34,940 bases of DNA from Verrucomicrobiaceae bacterium (GTDB lineage: Bacteria; Verrucomicrobiota; Verrucomicrobiia; Verrucomicrobiales; Verrucomicrobiaceae): NCBI GenBank assembly GCA_027487315.1, contig JAIYDW010000105.1, positions 1 to 34,940 of the forward strand, read 5' to 3'. Positions within the stretch are counted from its first letter, which is position 1. Each line of letters begins with the position of its first letter. The notes below the pieces were generated by a model. The model was not told the DNA's origin, ran no database searches, and was given only the letters and a program-made list of their open reading frames with translations. Position numbers and translations under genes: made by a program. Below are positions 32,005 to 34,940 of the stretch, piece after piece.

Positions 32005-33024
32005 ATGAAGCTCCACCTCCGCAACCTGACCCTGCCCCTCCGCCACCCCTTCACCACCTCACACGGCACCCTCACCACCCAGCACAACCTCCTCGTCACC
32101 CTCGAAGACGAAAACGGCCTCCAAGGCCTCGGCGAAGCCCCCTCCTCCCGCGCCTGGCCCCAATACACCCTCGCCTCCTTCCACACCGCCCTCGAATCCG
32201 CCCGCCCCCTCATCGAATCCACCCCCTTCGCGGATCCCGACCACCTCTGGACCCTCCTCGCCCCCCTCCTCAGCCCCCACCCCTTCGCCCTCTGCGCCCT
32301 CGACCAGGCCGCCCACGACCTCTGGGGCAAACAACAAAACCAGCCCGTCTGGCAGCTCTGGGGCCTCCCAGACCATCCCCTCCCGCCTACCTCCTACACC
32401 ATCGGCCTCGACACCATCGACCGCATGGTCGCCAAAATGCGCGAGTTCTCCCCCTGGCCCGTCTACAAAATCAAACTCGGCACCGCTGACGACCTCGCCA
32501 TCGTCCGCGCCCTCCGCCAGCACACCACCGCCCCCTTCCGCATTGACGCCAACACCGCCTGGACCGTCGACCAAACCCTCGCCCTAGCCTCCGAACTGAA
32601 AGCACTCGGCGTCGAATTCATCGAACAACCCCTCCCACGCGACGACTGGACCGGCATGAAACAAGTCCACGCCCACAGTGTCCTCCCCGTCTTCGCCGAC
32701 GAATCCTGCCAGACCGAATCCGACGTCGACCGCTGCGCCGGTCACTTCACCGGCATCAACATCAAACTCAGCAAAGCCGCCGGCCTCACCCCCGCCCGCC
32801 GCATGATCCGCCGAGCCCGCGAACTCGGCCTCCAGATCATGGTCGGCTGCATGAGCGAATCCAGCGTCGGCATCAGCGCCACCGCCCAGCTCCTCCCCCT
32901 CCTCGACCACGCCGACATCGACGGCGCCCTCCTCCTCGCCCAGGACATCGCCACCGGCATCACCATCGACCAAGGCATCGTCCACCTCTCCCCCCTCCCC
33001 GGCACCGGCGCCCGCCTCCTCTAG
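32005..33024 (+). CDS. Dipeptide epimerase (enolase superfamily)
   Basis: A 339-residue enzyme of the muconate lactonising / mandelate racemase subgroup. The N-terminal capping domain covers about residues 1-120. The barrel contains KIK (K155 and K157), metal ligands D181 (RIDANTAW), E207 (FIEQPL) and D232 (FADES), and the opposing base K254 (NIKLSK). DID at 304-306 near the end is the motif that marks dipeptide epimerases such as L-Ala-D/L-Glu epimerase. These enzymes invert one alpha-carbon of a dipeptide, often from murein recycling. The true side-chain specificity is not readable. The start ATG at 32005 follows an unsupported TTG at 31999. It lies 12 bp after the permease gene, so it may be part of the same transcript. 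Confidence 0.88.
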   Translation: MKLHLRNLTLPLRHPFTTSHGTLTTQHNLLVTLEDENGLQGLGEAPSSRAWPQYTLASFHTALESARPLIESTPFADPDHLWTLLAPLLSPHPFALCALDQAAHDLWGKQQNQPVWQLWGLPDHPLPPTSYTIGLDTIDRMVAKMREFSPWPVYKIKLGTADDLAIVRALRQHTTAPFRIDANTAWTVDQTLALASELKALGVEFIEQPLPRDDWTGMKQVHAHSVLPVFADESCQTESDVDRCAGHFTGINIKLSKAAGLTPARRMIRRARELGLQIMVGCMSESSVGISATAQLLPLLDHADIDGALLLAQDIATGITIDQGIVHLSPLPGTGARLL

Positions 33025-33045
33025 CCAAGCAAAACTCCCCCCTTC

Positions 33046-33150
33046 CATTCCGCATTCCGCAGCCGAGCGGAGCGAGACAGACAGCCTATGGCTGCCCGAA
33101 GGGTTGGCACGGAGGTGCCAATCAATCCGCATTCCGCATTCCGCAATCCC
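33046..33150. repeat. Intergenic element with two hairpins flanked by ATTCCGC repeats
   Basis: ATTCCGCATTCCGCA stands at 33047-33061, and the run AATCCGCATTCCGCATTCC closes the element at 33124-33142, with a further GCAATCCC to 33150. Between them lie two perfect hairpins: CAGCC-tat-GGCTG (33082-33094) and TTGGCAC-ggag-GTGCCAA (33104-33121). The flanking words recur at 99-131. Both sites stand just upstream of a gene start (purD at 33190, M20 at 133). No open frame of interest lies inside. Confidence 0.7.
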
Positions 33151-33189
33151 CTTGCACCTCCATCCCCCCCTCGCTAATCATCCCACCCC

Positions 33190-34443
<1,254 letters not shown>

Positions 34444-34459
34444 TCCCTCCCCCCAAGGA

Positions 34460-34480
34460 GTGACGGCTTCTAGCCGTCAC
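34460..34480. terminator. Perfect 9-bp hairpin after purD
   Basis: GTGACGGCT and AGCCGTCAC pair perfectly around a 3-base loop (TCT), 16 bases after the purD stop. No T-run follows, so it is a structural rather than classical terminator. It resembles the other perfect intergenic hairpins in this window (1301-1317, 33104-33121). Confidence 0.55.
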
Positions 34481-34541
34481 CATCCCATCTCCTGAAATCC
34501 CCTGTGCCCCGAGCCCGAACCCTGCAGTTCCACAAAATCCC

Positions 34542-34940
34542 ATGTGCGTTCTCAGAGTATCAAGCCGACGGAAAACACTGACAGACTTTCTGTCGGAATC
34601 TCAGATTCCCCATTACGACGCCCACGATAAAAACACACCGCAAACGTTGGTCCGCGAGAAGGGAAAGCCATTTGGTTATTCGGGATTCAAATCCTCAGTC
34701 AGTGAGAAGGAATGGGATGATCTCCCCGGGCAGATTGCAGATGCGATTAGGTTCCTTCAGCGATACAAATCAGATCTGAAGCAACTACGTGACGAATACA
34801 AAGTGCGAGACCTGACTCTCGACTTCCCCTATTACCTTCGCATCGGAACAAACAACGTGGTGGTGCAATTCGATTTCCTGCCTCCAAAACTGATTGTCCT
34901 TGCCGGCGAACTAGGCATCGGAATTGAACTTTCCCTCTAC
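34542..34940 (+). CDS. Conserved hypothetical protein, 3' end beyond the window
   Basis: The frame opens at ATG 34542 and runs to the window edge without a stop (133 codons). Readable landmarks are MCVLRVSSRRKTLTDFL, GYSGFKSSVSEKEWDDLPGQ, ADAIRFLQRYKSDLKQL, LDFPYYLRIGTNNVVVQFDFLPP and LAGELGIGIELSLY. I have an impression of similar small proteins (an MCVLRV start, LDFP-LRI, QFD--PP, LGLGIE-SLY) in many bacteria, annotated only as hypothetical; I cannot name a family. The codon use is clearly less C-biased and the region is more AT-rich than purD, so recent transfer is plausible. The protein is probably almost complete, since the familiar end of the pattern is already reached. Confidence 0.7.
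   Translation, partial: MCVLRVSSRRKTLTDFLSESQIPHYDAHDKNTPQTLVREKGKPFGYSGFKSSVSEKEWDDLPGQIADAIRFLQRYKSDLKQLRDEYKVRDLTLDFPYYLRIGTNNVVVQFDFLPPKLIVLAGELGIGIELSLY

Overview
The window looks like a chromosomal segment of a GC-rich bacterium of the Verrucomicrobiota (PVC superphylum). The main support is a transcription cleavage factor of about 620 residues, in which a GreA module is the C-terminal quarter of a long helical protein, as in Chlamydiae and relatives. Further support comes from an oversized SecA (1079 aa), an orphan type II-type secretin, a DUF1080 secreted hydrolase, and very C-rich wobble positions. The C-rich wobble also leaves long antisense frames free of stops. The placement is inference from gene content, not from a marker-gene tree.

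Layout. 1-2600: the tail of an unknown gene, an M20 metallopeptidase and an Ldh-type dehydrogenase, with dispersed repeats between genes. 2601-4458: a small accessory island holding a DUF4160-DUF2442-DUF2283 trio, a degenerate copy of the 3' end of the ldh gene, a small lower-GC membrane or exported protein, and a striking array of sixteen 21-bp repeats. 4459-11882: a secreted low-complexity protein, a DUF3592-like membrane protein, and a minus-strand pair made of a lipoprotein alpha/beta hydrolase and a 1285-residue membrane-embedded protein with two patatin domains. 11995-26985: mostly housekeeping genes (GreA-family factor, tandem TM2 protein, secretin, penicillin-binding protein 2, tRNA-Phe, orphan DUF58 protein, DUF1080 hydrolase, SecA, YdjM-like membrane hydrolase, a membrane protein of unknown function, an A-type Fe-S carrier). 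27121-34443: a plus-strand run of MutL, an exported protein, an ABC ATPase with its FtsX-like permease, a dipeptide epimerase and PurD. The window ends inside a lower-GC conserved hypothetical gene.

Working together. SecA, the secretin and PBP2 serve protein export and the envelope. The ABC ATPase and permease overlap by ATGA and form one transporter. The M20 peptidase and the dipeptide epimerase fit peptide or amino-acid salvage but are not adjacent. The lipoprotein hydrolase and the tandem patatin may form a two-gene envelope lipid-hydrolysing unit; this is the best candidate for an undescribed protein system. The 2.6-4.4 kb island is the best candidate for unusual DNA: a palindromic 21-bp array and remnants of the ldh 3' end suggest repeated insertion or duplication downstream of ldh.

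No CRISPR array, rRNA, integrase, transposase or riboswitch was recognised.
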